Below are positions 44,751 through 53,000 of a stretch of 64,000 nt of DNA, one piece after another. Numbering within the stretch: position 1 is the first letter of the stretch; each line of letters opens with the position of its first letter. Below the pieces are notes generated by a model. That model saw nothing but the letters and a program-made list of their open reading frames with translations. It had not been told where the DNA came from and searched no databases. The translations under genes were made by a program, and so were the position numbers. Source of the DNA: Cellvibrio sp. KY-GH-1 (GTDB taxonomy: Bacteria; Pseudomonadota; Gammaproteobacteria; Pseudomonadales; Cellvibrionaceae); contig NZ_CP031728.1 in the NCBI RefSeq assembly GCF_008806975.1, forward strand, positions 2,935,501 to 2,999,500, in the 5' to 3' direction.

Positions 44751-44787
44751 AAAATGGATTGTGCAGCTCATAGTGCAAGCAACCTTC

Positions 44788-45237
44788 TCATTCACTTATT
44801 TGACGAGACTCCTCAACCCAAGAGCACATCAATTTGATTTGATCATTGGTGAATGGATGTACATAAAATGAAAATGAATCACCTGATTTAAGGTGTATGA
44901 CTACGGATCGACTATCGTAAAGCGTAAACACTTCATCTCCCGAGTAAAACTCTATTCTTTGAATATCAGTTATCTGCCGCTTAAAAATTACAATGCCATT
45001 CTTGATTACTATCAAAATATTACTCTGAATAGTCAATTTGCTAATCTTTCTACTAAGGTTAGAAAAACCAACAACCATCAAAAAGGCTGATGAAGCAACA
45101 AAAAACAGAAAACTTCTAGCATCGAAACCAAAAAAAATTAAACCAAATCCAACGAAAAGTAGAAGCAATGAAATTGCAATGTAAATCTTATACTTGGTTT
45201 TATCAGGAGGGTTAATTGTAATTTCTTGATTTATCAT
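44788..45237 (-). CDS. Imm2: two helices + PH-like domain
   Basis: 149 aa from the ATG at 45237 (GTG at 45246 alternative), overlapping the stop of unit 2. Two membrane segments (YIAISLLLLFVGFGLIFFGF; FLFFVASSAFLMVVGF) are followed by a beta-rich region (ILIVIKNGIVIFKRQITDIQ, VVIHLKSGDSFSFYV) and a C-terminal helix, the layout of bacterial PH-like domains. Similar design to Imm13. Confidence 0.55.
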   Translation of the reverse strand: MINQEITINPPDKTKYKIYIAISLLLLFVGFGLIFFGFDARSFLFFVASSAFLMVVGFSNLSRKISKLTIQSNILIVIKNGIVIFKRQITDIQRIEFYSGDEVFTLYDSRSVVIHLKSGDSFSFYVHPFTNDQIKLMCSWVEESRQISE

Positions 45238-45953
45238 TCTCTGCACCCATTAGAAATGGACTCACTTAAATGTAAGCCAACAACATGCATCATTATTGCT
45301 ATTCCAATCGAAACAATAAAACCCATCGGCCCAAACAAAGCAGCTCCTCCGCTTACTACTGTCAATAACACACCAAGCAAAAACATGGCCGTCGCAGCAA
45401 AGCCCATTAGTGCAGAAGCATACGGATCACCACAAGCCTTGTTAAATGAAATTATTGATGAGATCACATTAAAATAGCCTGAAATCAAAGCGAACGGGCC
45501 ACCATATTTAAAACCTGATAATAAAACTTTTAAAGTGTCTACTACTGCTACTAAAACGGTAACCCATTGCATTGCATCAAAAAAACTCAGCCCTGAGCTT
45601 TGTGGAATATTAGTCTCACTTCCATTCCCCCCGCCCGAAATCATATACCCGCCAGCACCAGTATTCGGATCCATCAAAATATAGCCCTCACCAATCCAGC
45701 CATTAAAGTTAATTCGGGCTTCGTGAGCAGTTGCGATTTTTCCTGCATACACAGCATTACGAATATCGTTTTCCGCATCTGCACCTAAATTAATTCTGCT
45801 GAGTGCTAGGTCAAGGTTGGATTGGTTTATAGTCCAAATCTTTTGGCCTTGCTGCGATGCGATGGCTAATGCTTTAACGGCGCTAATGCCTTGGGCTTTG
45901 TCTGTTTCAGTTGAGAACATTTGCTCAGGAACCAAATGGTTCACTCGGTACAT
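45234..45953 (-). CDS. Unit 2 orphan module: core end + hydrophobic C-terminus
   Basis: 239 aa starting MYRVNHLVPEQMFST in the hairpin insert with GAGG upstream. The core end reaches YMISGGGNG, followed by a 128-aa domain with a polar lead (SETNIPQSSG), about four membrane segments, a central cysteine (NKACGDPY) and one at the end (SNGCRE). No signal peptide. Confidence 0.6.
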   Translation of the reverse strand: MYRVNHLVPEQMFSTETDKAQGISAVKALAIASQQGQKIWTINQSNLDLALSRINLGADAENDIRNAVYAGKIATAHEARINFNGWIGEGYILMDPNTGAGGYMISGGGNGSETNIPQSSGLSFFDAMQWVTVLVAVVDTLKVLLSGFKYGGPFALISGYFNVISSIISFNKACGDPYASALMGFAATAMFLLGVLLTVVSGGAALFGPMGFIVSIGIAIMMHVVGLHLSESISNGCRE

Positions 45954-46016
45954 CCATGTACCTCGCCCTTAGGGCAGCTTCGCTGTGCAAAACGGTTTTC
46001 CTACCGTTTTTTTCAT
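45938..46016. repeat. Triple-hairpin insert, copy f
   Basis: GGTACATCCATGTACC, GCCCTTAGGGC and AAAACGGT/ACCGTTTT, with one extra T in the third arm compared with copies d and e. Confidence 0.8.
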
Positions 46017-46154
46017 CGCACTCATACGTGCACCAATACTTTGACCGAAGGCTATCGATTCCTGTTTGTTGTTGGTTTTGCTGTTGCTCTGTTGTTTCAT
46101 GTGGTCGATATCCATACTCAGACCACCGAAGGTGACATTGCGCGGTAAACCAAA
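46017..46154 (-). pseudogene. Unit 2 core fragment
   Basis: Encodes FGLPRNVTFGGLSMDIDHMK through GARMSAM in the core frame, then stops in the hairpin insert; its upstream edge is the REP-like element. Confidence 0.65.
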
Positions 46155-46211
46155 CCACAAAATTGCCGGGAGCAATTTTGGACAGCTTTAGCTGGTCCGG
46201 AGGACAACCTC
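46155..46211. repeat. REP-like palindromic element, copy f
   Basis: AAAATTGC/GCAATTTT hairpin and GGTCCGGAGGACAACC, adjoining a RAYT remnant. Confidence 0.75.
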
Positions 46212-46380
46212 GCTCTAATGATTCAATATCTTTACCCATCGCATTTCCTCGATAGCTCAACCAAACAAATTCGCTTGGGCTTGCAACTATTTTGCGCGCA
46301 CGGGAATCAGCTCAATGAGAGACTGACGGTGAGAAAGTAAGCGTCGTACAACCTCGGCAACCTTGCCATATACCTCTCCT
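46212..46380 (-). pseudogene. RAYT C-terminal remnant, degraded
   Basis: SYRGNAMGKDIESLERG is intact, but upstream codons for RYIELNLVRA carry deletions that shift the frame. The leading GARLPRLYDAYFLTV-like part is still recognisable near 46340-46375. Confidence 0.6.
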
Positions 46381-46381
46381 T

Positions 46382-46547
46382 GGAATGTAGATTGTTGAGC
46401 CTAAATTTTTAGCGCTATTACTGTGAACTTCCCATCATAAAAAAACCCAAACAGCTTTCACCAGTTGGGCTTTGCGACAACAACAAATATTGAGGATTGC
46501 TGCTTTTAGTTAACGATCAAGAAATCAAGGAGTCTGCCCCCTTGATC
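46382..46547 (-). repeat. Terminator repeat, copy 5
   Basis: GGAATGTAGATTGTTGAGCC to CCCTTGATC, with the minus-strand terminator AAACCCAA/TTGGGCTT (one mismatch). It lies 50 bp after Imm1 and ends the first unit of the array. Confidence 0.78.
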
Positions 46548-46597
46548 AGACGAATAACAGCCACATCAACAAACCAGAAGCCAGAAAATTTATTCAG

Positions 46598-46783
46598 CTA
46601 TTTTTTATTAAAATAGTTGCTAAAAAAATATATAACCACACCAGAGCATACAACGAAAACACCCGTTATCGATAATTCGAAATTTCCGTATAAATATAAG
46701 GCGGATAGATACCCTAGTAAAATACCAATTATAATAAAAATTGTTTTTTTACTTGCCATTAAAAAGCGATTCTTATCAATCAT
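46598..46783 (-). CDS. Imm1: 61-aa two-helix membrane protein
   Basis: MIDKNRFLMASKKTIFIIIG starts at the ATG at 46783 with AGGAG 6 nt upstream; two membrane segments and a basic end (NYFNKK). The frame is open further upstream into unit 1, but the RBS decides this start. It begins 10 nt after the unit 1 stop. Probable immunity or antitoxin to the unit 1 C-terminus by position. Confidence 0.58.
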   Translation of the reverse strand: MIDKNRFLMASKKTIFIIIGILLGYLSALYLYGNFELSITGVFVVCSGVVIYFFSNYFNKK

Positions 46784-46793
46784 CTCGATCTCC

Positions 46794-49700
46794 TTACCAC
46801 GGACTAACACCACATTCAGAATAAGTTGGAATATATGGATGCGCACCAAGTGCAAGCCCCAAGGCGGCAACTACCAAATCTGCTAAGCGATTGCCTGTTC
46901 CCCCAGCCACAGCCCCTCCCAATGTTACCCCACTTAATAAGCCCAGCAAAAAACATCCTAAAACACGGTCAACTTCGTTATTGTCATTTGTTAAATACTC
47001 TGTCATCGAAAGCAAAACGATCATAAAAGGTATTGCAAACGCAAGGATAAAAGGCAGCACATTTGTGGCAATTACCTTAGCTCCCGGTCCCCCTAAAACC
47101 ACATAAGATAATGATGCCCCCAATACTGTCCCTACAGCGAAGGCCGCACCATTCCCCCCACCCGAAATCATATAAGCTCCGGCACCCGTATTCTGATCCA
47201 ACAGAATATAGCCTTCACCTACCCAGCCAATAAAATTAATTCGGGCTTCGTGAGCAGTTGCGATTTTTCCAGCATTTACTGCATTGCGAATATCGTTTTC
47301 TGCATCGGCACCCAAATTAATTCGACTGAGTGCGAGGTCAAGGTTAGATTGGTTGATTGTCCAAATCTTTTGGCCTTGCTGGCTTGCAATCGCTAACGCT
47401 TTTACAGCTGATATTCCTTGGGCTTTATCGGTTTCAGTGGAGAACATTTGCTCAGGAACCAAGTGCTCCATCGCACTCATTCTTGAGGCGATGGATTGGC
47501 TGAACGCAATGGTTTCATCTTTATTATTGGTTTTACTGTTGCGCTGTTGCTTCATGTGGTCGATATCCATACTCAGACCACCGAAGGTGACATTGCGCGG
47601 TAAGCCAAACCAGTATTGGGTTTCCAAGTTGGTGCTGAAGGTACCGTAACTGGGCAAGCGATAGTTGATAATAGCGGAACTTTGCGCAGCGATCTGGTCT
47701 TGCAGGTCGTTTAAGGCGAAATAATTAAATACTGTGCCGTACAGCAAATCACCTACAAGGTTGTGTTTGGTGAGTGTAGCGAGTTGCACTTCACTATTAC
47801 TTTCGAGTTTCGCTTTGGTGGCTTCGAGTTGTTGTTTTAAACGCGCGGCTTGTTCAGGGCTTGCGCCTTGTAAATCCAAACCGATAGCGCGATAGCTACC
47901 AGCGGCTGGGTGGTTAACACTGGTTTCCCAACCTTCTTTCGGGCTCCATAGGCCCATTTCTTCGTAGAGTTCTCCACCCATTTTTCCGGCGGCTCCTGCT
48001 TTAATGGTTTCGCCGTTGATGGTGAATTCTGCGGTGAGGTTAATTAAATAACCCGGTAATGTTTTGGGCAGTTTTGCTGGATCAATCGAGCCATTCGCTT
48101 CCGGTGCGGGTAAACGGCTGGCGATAATATCTTCGTCAGCTTTGGTGGCTGGTTTGAAACTTAATGCGATGGATTTGCCAGCGAGCTTTGCAGTGGGTTC
48201 TTCAATGGTAATGAAGGGTGAATCCGCATAACCCATATTTTCTGTCGCCAGTGTGTATTTAAATTTATGGCGCAGGTTATTGGGGACTTCGTTAAAGGTT
48301 TGGCTGGTGATTATGCGGTTGTAGGGCAAGCCTGCGGCTAATGGACGCGGAGGTAATATTTTAATTTCCTGCAAGCCGAGCACTTCACCCACGGTGGAAT
48401 CTGGATTCTGATTTTCAATATAGGTTTTTAATTGATTCTGGAATTGTGTGAGCTGCGCTTCGATATCCGCCTGCGGCACATTTTGTACCCAGCCTTCCTG
48501 CTCATTCACAATCGATTTGGTTTGAATGGTATTAGCTAAGGCTTCTGCATCAAACGGAACCTGATCTTTCAGATTCATGCCGTCGGTGAAATCGTATTGT
48601 TTAAAACTCGCATCCATCGGAATCCAGCTATCACCCGCCAGCTCTTTCATACCGCGACTGGGGAAGTAATCCACATAGGCTTCTACCCACACGTGCTCCA
48701 ACTTAAACGTGGCAATTTTTCCGCCTTCAACACGGCCAATAGTGGGTACACCACCCATACCTAAAATCGCTTGCGCGGCTTCAGGGGTTTTTGCATCACC
48801 TACCCAGTTCATGACTTTTTCAGCGGGAATTTCTACCGTACCGTAAGCGTAACGGGCTGGAATATTGGCAGCACGCAACAAGGCGATTAATAAACTGGCG
48901 GTATCAATCGCGTTACCTTGTTTGGTTTCCAATGTGTGTTGTGCGCCCTGGATGGAACCGTAGCTGGGAATAAATCGGATGTTGTTGTGAACCCAGGTAT
49001 AAATGTCGATGCTGTTGTTATGCAGTTGTGCCGCTAGTGCTTTAATTTCTGGCGTGAGCTGGACTTCAATCGATTCGTTGAGTGCGGCTTGTAATTCTGC
49101 GTTAGCAGCATTGGCCATTGCTTGCGCGATTACACCGGGATCGGTATCACCCGCTTGCGCCAACTGTGCGTATTTGGCGTAGGGGTTTAAACCTAAAGTC
49201 GCTTGCAGATCTTGCGGGTTATCGACAGGTTCACGCACCTCCTCATCGGGCGCCCCCCAAGGTAAATCATCCGGTGTGGCAGGAGTATGGGTTGGCTTAA
49301 ATTGTTCCTGTTCAAGTGTTTCGTTTAATTGCTCAAGCGCTTGTTCTTGCGCGCTGGCCGATTGGGCACTAACCAATGCGGTGAGTTGCTCTTTGGTTTG
49401 CGTGTAGCGGGTTTTGATGTGATCAAGCGCTTGAGCATGGCGCTCTTTAATTAATTTTTTAACATCGTCGCTGAGCGCGTTGCCAGCTGCTGCGGCCTCT
49501 TGCTCAAATTGCGTTGCTTCGGTTTCAAATTCGGTAATCGCTTCCTGATAAGCCGTATCGATGCTGTTGCTCAGGGTTTGTAATTCAGCCAGCTCCTCAC
49601 TGGTGATTGGCCCATCACCAAATACGCTGGCGAAGGCACTTTGGAACCAGTTTTTATCGGCGTCGCGCTGCTCAATCGCTTGCGGTAATTCCAACACGAT

Positions 49701-49955
49701 TTTATCGCGCAGTTTTGCCAAGCGATTGCTGAGTTTTTTCTCTGGTGTGGTTTCTATCGCCGCTTCCAACGCGGCTTCGCGTTGGTCGTCTTTATTTATT
49801 TCATTGGCAACGGCAGCTGCGGCCGGGTTGGCGTAAAACACAAACGTAAAAAAGAATAAGGTTAGCGCAGCAATTGCCCGTGCAAATAAGCCGCCGCGAA
49901 AACTATCCATGGTAATGCTGTTGTTACCCGAATTTAGGGGATGTCCTTGTTTCAT
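46794..49955 (-). CDS. Unit 1: intact secreted core with hydrophobic C-terminus (putative polymorphic effector)
   Basis: 1053 aa, the best preserved unit. Long signal peptide (about 1-47; LFARAIAALTLFFFTFVFYA then NPAAAA), a helical Glu/Gln-rich region to about 250, and a transglutaminase fold about 300-450. The fold has Ala at the Cys position (KQGNAIDTASLLIALLRA), with His (EHVWVEAY) and Asp (WIPMDAS) present. A long beta/helix region ends in YMISGGGNG at about 936. The last 117 aa are hydrophobic with cysteines at about 65 and 112 of that part (RVLGCFLL, SECGVSPW). It starts 92 bp after the 2524-aa gene, likely the same operon. Secretion and toxicity are inferred. Confidence 0.75.
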   Translation of the reverse strand: MKQGHPLNSGNNSITMDSFRGGLFARAIAALTLFFFTFVFYANPAAAAVANEINKDDQREAALEAAIETTPEKKLSNRLAKLRDKIVLELPQAIEQRDADKNWFQSAFASVFGDGPITSEELAELQTLSNSIDTAYQEAITEFETEATQFEQEAAAAGNALSDDVKKLIKERHAQALDHIKTRYTQTKEQLTALVSAQSASAQEQALEQLNETLEQEQFKPTHTPATPDDLPWGAPDEEVREPVDNPQDLQATLGLNPYAKYAQLAQAGDTDPGVIAQAMANAANAELQAALNESIEVQLTPEIKALAAQLHNNSIDIYTWVHNNIRFIPSYGSIQGAQHTLETKQGNAIDTASLLIALLRAANIPARYAYGTVEIPAEKVMNWVGDAKTPEAAQAILGMGGVPTIGRVEGGKIATFKLEHVWVEAYVDYFPSRGMKELAGDSWIPMDASFKQYDFTDGMNLKDQVPFDAEALANTIQTKSIVNEQEGWVQNVPQADIEAQLTQFQNQLKTYIENQNPDSTVGEVLGLQEIKILPPRPLAAGLPYNRIITSQTFNEVPNNLRHKFKYTLATENMGYADSPFITIEEPTAKLAGKSIALSFKPATKADEDIIASRLPAPEANGSIDPAKLPKTLPGYLINLTAEFTINGETIKAGAAGKMGGELYEEMGLWSPKEGWETSVNHPAAGSYRAIGLDLQGASPEQAARLKQQLEATKAKLESNSEVQLATLTKHNLVGDLLYGTVFNYFALNDLQDQIAAQSSAIINYRLPSYGTFSTNLETQYWFGLPRNVTFGGLSMDIDHMKQQRNSKTNNKDETIAFSQSIASRMSAMEHLVPEQMFSTETDKAQGISAVKALAIASQQGQKIWTINQSNLDLALSRINLGADAENDIRNAVNAGKIATAHEARINFIGWVGEGYILLDQNTGAGAYMISGGGNGAAFAVGTVLGASLSYVVLGGPGAKVIATNVLPFILAFAIPFMIVLLSMTEYLTNDNNEVDRVLGCFLLGLLSGVTLGGAVAGGTGNRLADLVVAALGLALGAHPYIPTYSECGVSPW

Positions 49956-50011
49956 AATGTTTTACCTTTGGTCTTGCTAAATACACAAATAAATTGAAAA
50001 AAAGGTGTGAT

Positions 50012-50040
50012 AACCGGCTCCGCTCTAGAGCCGGTTTTTT
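50012..50040 (+). terminator. Hairpin between the 2524-aa gene and unit 1
   Basis: ACCGGCTC and GAGCCGGT form a perfect 8-bp stem followed by six T on the plus strand. On the minus strand the T-run is 8 nt away (CCTTTTTTTC), so termination in the direction of the array would be weak and read-through into unit 1 is possible. Confidence 0.5.
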
Positions 50041-50047
50041 CTGCCAA

Positions 50048-53000
50048 TCAAGGCTGTAAATTCAGGAATTTTTCGGCGCGAGTTTGCCAATCCGGACTGG
50101 TACCCGTTTGCACCTGCAACTGGAGCAACCCTCCACCGGTTTGCGGTAATTTCACATAGAGCAACTGCGATTGGGTTGCACCGGCATCCAGCGCAAACGG
50201 TGCTATCCAATCATTGCTGTTAGCAGCTTTAGTAAAATTAGCGGCGCTGATAACACTGACATTAGCCGGCATTACCAGTTTCACCTGACCGGTCGCTGTT
50301 TGCGCACCTGCATTGGCATAGGAAACAAGAATCGGCAGGGTTTTACCCGCCCTGGCTGTGATTGGCTCAGGGTTTACTTGCTGCAAGGCAGCAAGCAGCA
50401 ATTGGGCAAATGGATTCTCATTGCCAGCACCTACATTCGTTGCTTGGGCCAACACATCAAAACCGACGAAGACAGATTTACCGAGTTGGTATTGATAAAT
50501 CGACAGTGCATTTTTATTCGCACTGGCAGTTACCATGGATAAATCACCACTGAAGAATCGATTATGGATCGACATATATCCGCTGGTAGTAGAATTCCAA
50601 CTCTTCACGATTACCTGACCTTCGACGCGGCCCGCCGGCTGATTTACCTCGGCAAAGGGCGCAAGAATACTGCCTTCAATTCCGACAGAGGTCATCGACA
50701 ACGACGTTGCTTGTGGGAAGTTAAACAGTACTTTATCCCGAATATTCGTCAACGATTGCATTCCCATACTTTTGATACTGACATTCTGGCCGATCACATT
50801 AAAGACCACAGTCGCATTGTCGGGAATACAACTTACCGCAAACGTATGAGCAACGCCAAGATCAGCACCGTTCACGTTAAAGACTTGGGAACGGCTGGAG
50901 CAATCGCCTTTTAATTCCAACCCACCCCATTGCATCTTCACTGTGCCATTTGCCGGTAATGTAGCAAGGCTGCTGGAAAGCTGCTGCAGGTATTCGCGCT
51001 CAACATTGAAATTAATTGGCATTGGTGCATTGCCTTTAATTGTTGCACCCGTTGCCATTCCAAACCGCACCGCATCACCAATACCGGAAACACTACCACC
51101 GGCAATTACGTTGCCGTAGTAAATACGACCCGATGGGAAAATCACATTACCGCCCACAGTCACTACGTCATGCAGCTTGTTTGGATCGAGCTTATCGCCC
51201 ACGCTGAAATTTTGCAGACTCAGATTGCCGCCCACTGCCAAACGCCCTTCAACTGTCGATGATAATGAAGTGAAGTTATCCCACACAAAATTGCCGTAAC
51301 GACCTGCTGCACCTAATGCGCCAAGTACTGTTTGTGTATCTGCGCCCGGCAAGTCATTTTTGTATTGGCCAATAATCGTGGCGCCATCCGCCGTGAAGTT
51401 AAGCACTTGCGAAGACTTGTTAAACGCCCGCTGCCATGCCAAACCTAAAACGCTGTCATTTATTGCAACGCCTTTTGCATAGGACTCATTTGCACTTGTT
51501 TTAATACCCAGCGCTTGCTCCAGTACTTGATGGCGGCGATCTGTAGCGCCGGCGACAACTAAACCATCACCTGCCGCCACCTTGGCATTCAATGAAGCTT
51601 GTGTAGTTTGATCCAGCGTAACTTTTTCGCTAAGCAAGGCGTAAGCACCGTAACCACCTTGATTCATTTCAGTAGCAAATGCTGCCGCGTTATCGACAAT
51701 CGTGTAGAACCAACCAGCATTGGTTAACAGATTTTCAAGGTAGGTGCGCTCGGTAGCGGATGAATCGATCAATACTAATAAACGGGCTCTTTCACCGAGA
51801 GTAATATCGCCATTTAACTTAATGGCTGATTCTTTGACGGTAAATATTGCAGTTGCTAAAACAGCAGATTGGCCCGCAATAGTTGCTTCGAGCACGCAGG
51901 CATAATCGCCTTTTTCAAAACCAGTGGTAGCAAACAGCTTGCTGTAGGATTGGGAGCCTGCTGGAACAATTGAAAGGATCTCCTCAGTAGCTTCCTTCAC
52001 CAACTCAGGGTCGATACTCACTACTGATTTTTTCATCATAATATCGTTGAGCAACCCTGTACCCTGATTAGTCACAACAAAATTACAGCCTTGCAACGCA
52101 CCGCGATCAAGCTCCAAATGCTCCAAGGTCACGCTACCACTCAACGCCCGTAGCGGATCATCTGAAACCGCAAACGTTGTATTTGCTGAAGCCAATGAGC
52201 CTGCGCCCGCAGCATCATATATAGTCCATGAGGCCTGATACTGACCGGGTTTAACACCGACTAACTCCAGTGTAGTTTGGCGTGCAAACTGTTCACTGCT
52301 CACCAACTGCGGAATAGCAAATTCGCGCTCAAGCACAACGCCGGCTTGAGCATCTACTACCCGCAACTTGGCCAGGCTTGACGGCAACATCGTATTGCTC
52401 GTCATATTGCTTACGACTGCATCTAGTTTCACCGTTTCCGACACACGATACTCAGCCTTATCAGCAAATAAGCTAGCGCCGACCAACGTGGAACCATCCA
52501 ATGAGCTCGCGGAAATTGTGATTGAAGCAACTGCTTCTGCAATCACACGATTGCGGGAATCAACTAACTGCCCGTGTATTTCGTATGCACCAGCCATTGT
52601 TGTAGCTGTATTCCACTCAGCTGTAACTGATTGGGTATTGAATACCGGTATGGTACCAACCGCAATTGGCACTAGCTTAGCAAGAACGCTGCTGTCGTCG
52701 ACTGAGCGAACACTCAGTTGAACACTACCTCCACCAAATACCGACCCAAGACTTTTTACGACATTGGTAATATTGACGTATTCATTTGCCCCATAAACAG
52801 ATTTATTAGTTTTCAAATCCAGAGTTTGCGCCGCAGCGTTTGTGACAGACGGAATAGCAACTGAATTATTGATGACCTCATCAGTAAACGAATTCGCAAA
52901 TGTTATTTGCGCATTCGTACTCACCGGTCGAATCTCTTTTAATCCAAGATCTTTAATTGCCAAATCAAAATCTATATCAACCCCTTCATTTTTTACCCCC

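Noticed and set aside
16393..46016. Triple-hairpin inserts as integron attC sites with toxin cassettes
   Set aside because: No integrase gene or attC core sites (R', R'') seen; modules have several genes and the same strand and the inserts lie inside the core frame, not between cassettes.
45925..46260. Minus-strand ORF joining RAYT remnant, REP and core in a wrong frame
   Set aside because: The frame after the RAYT end does not encode core protein; the true core frame is 1 off and ends in the hairpin insert.
46794..49955. GGGNG as a double-glycine leader cleaved by a C39 peptidase, with tips as class II bacteriocins
   Set aside because: The preceding part is a 900-residue exported protein with a signal peptide, not a short leader, and no ABC transporter with a peptidase domain is in the window. 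The option of cleavage at the motif remains open.
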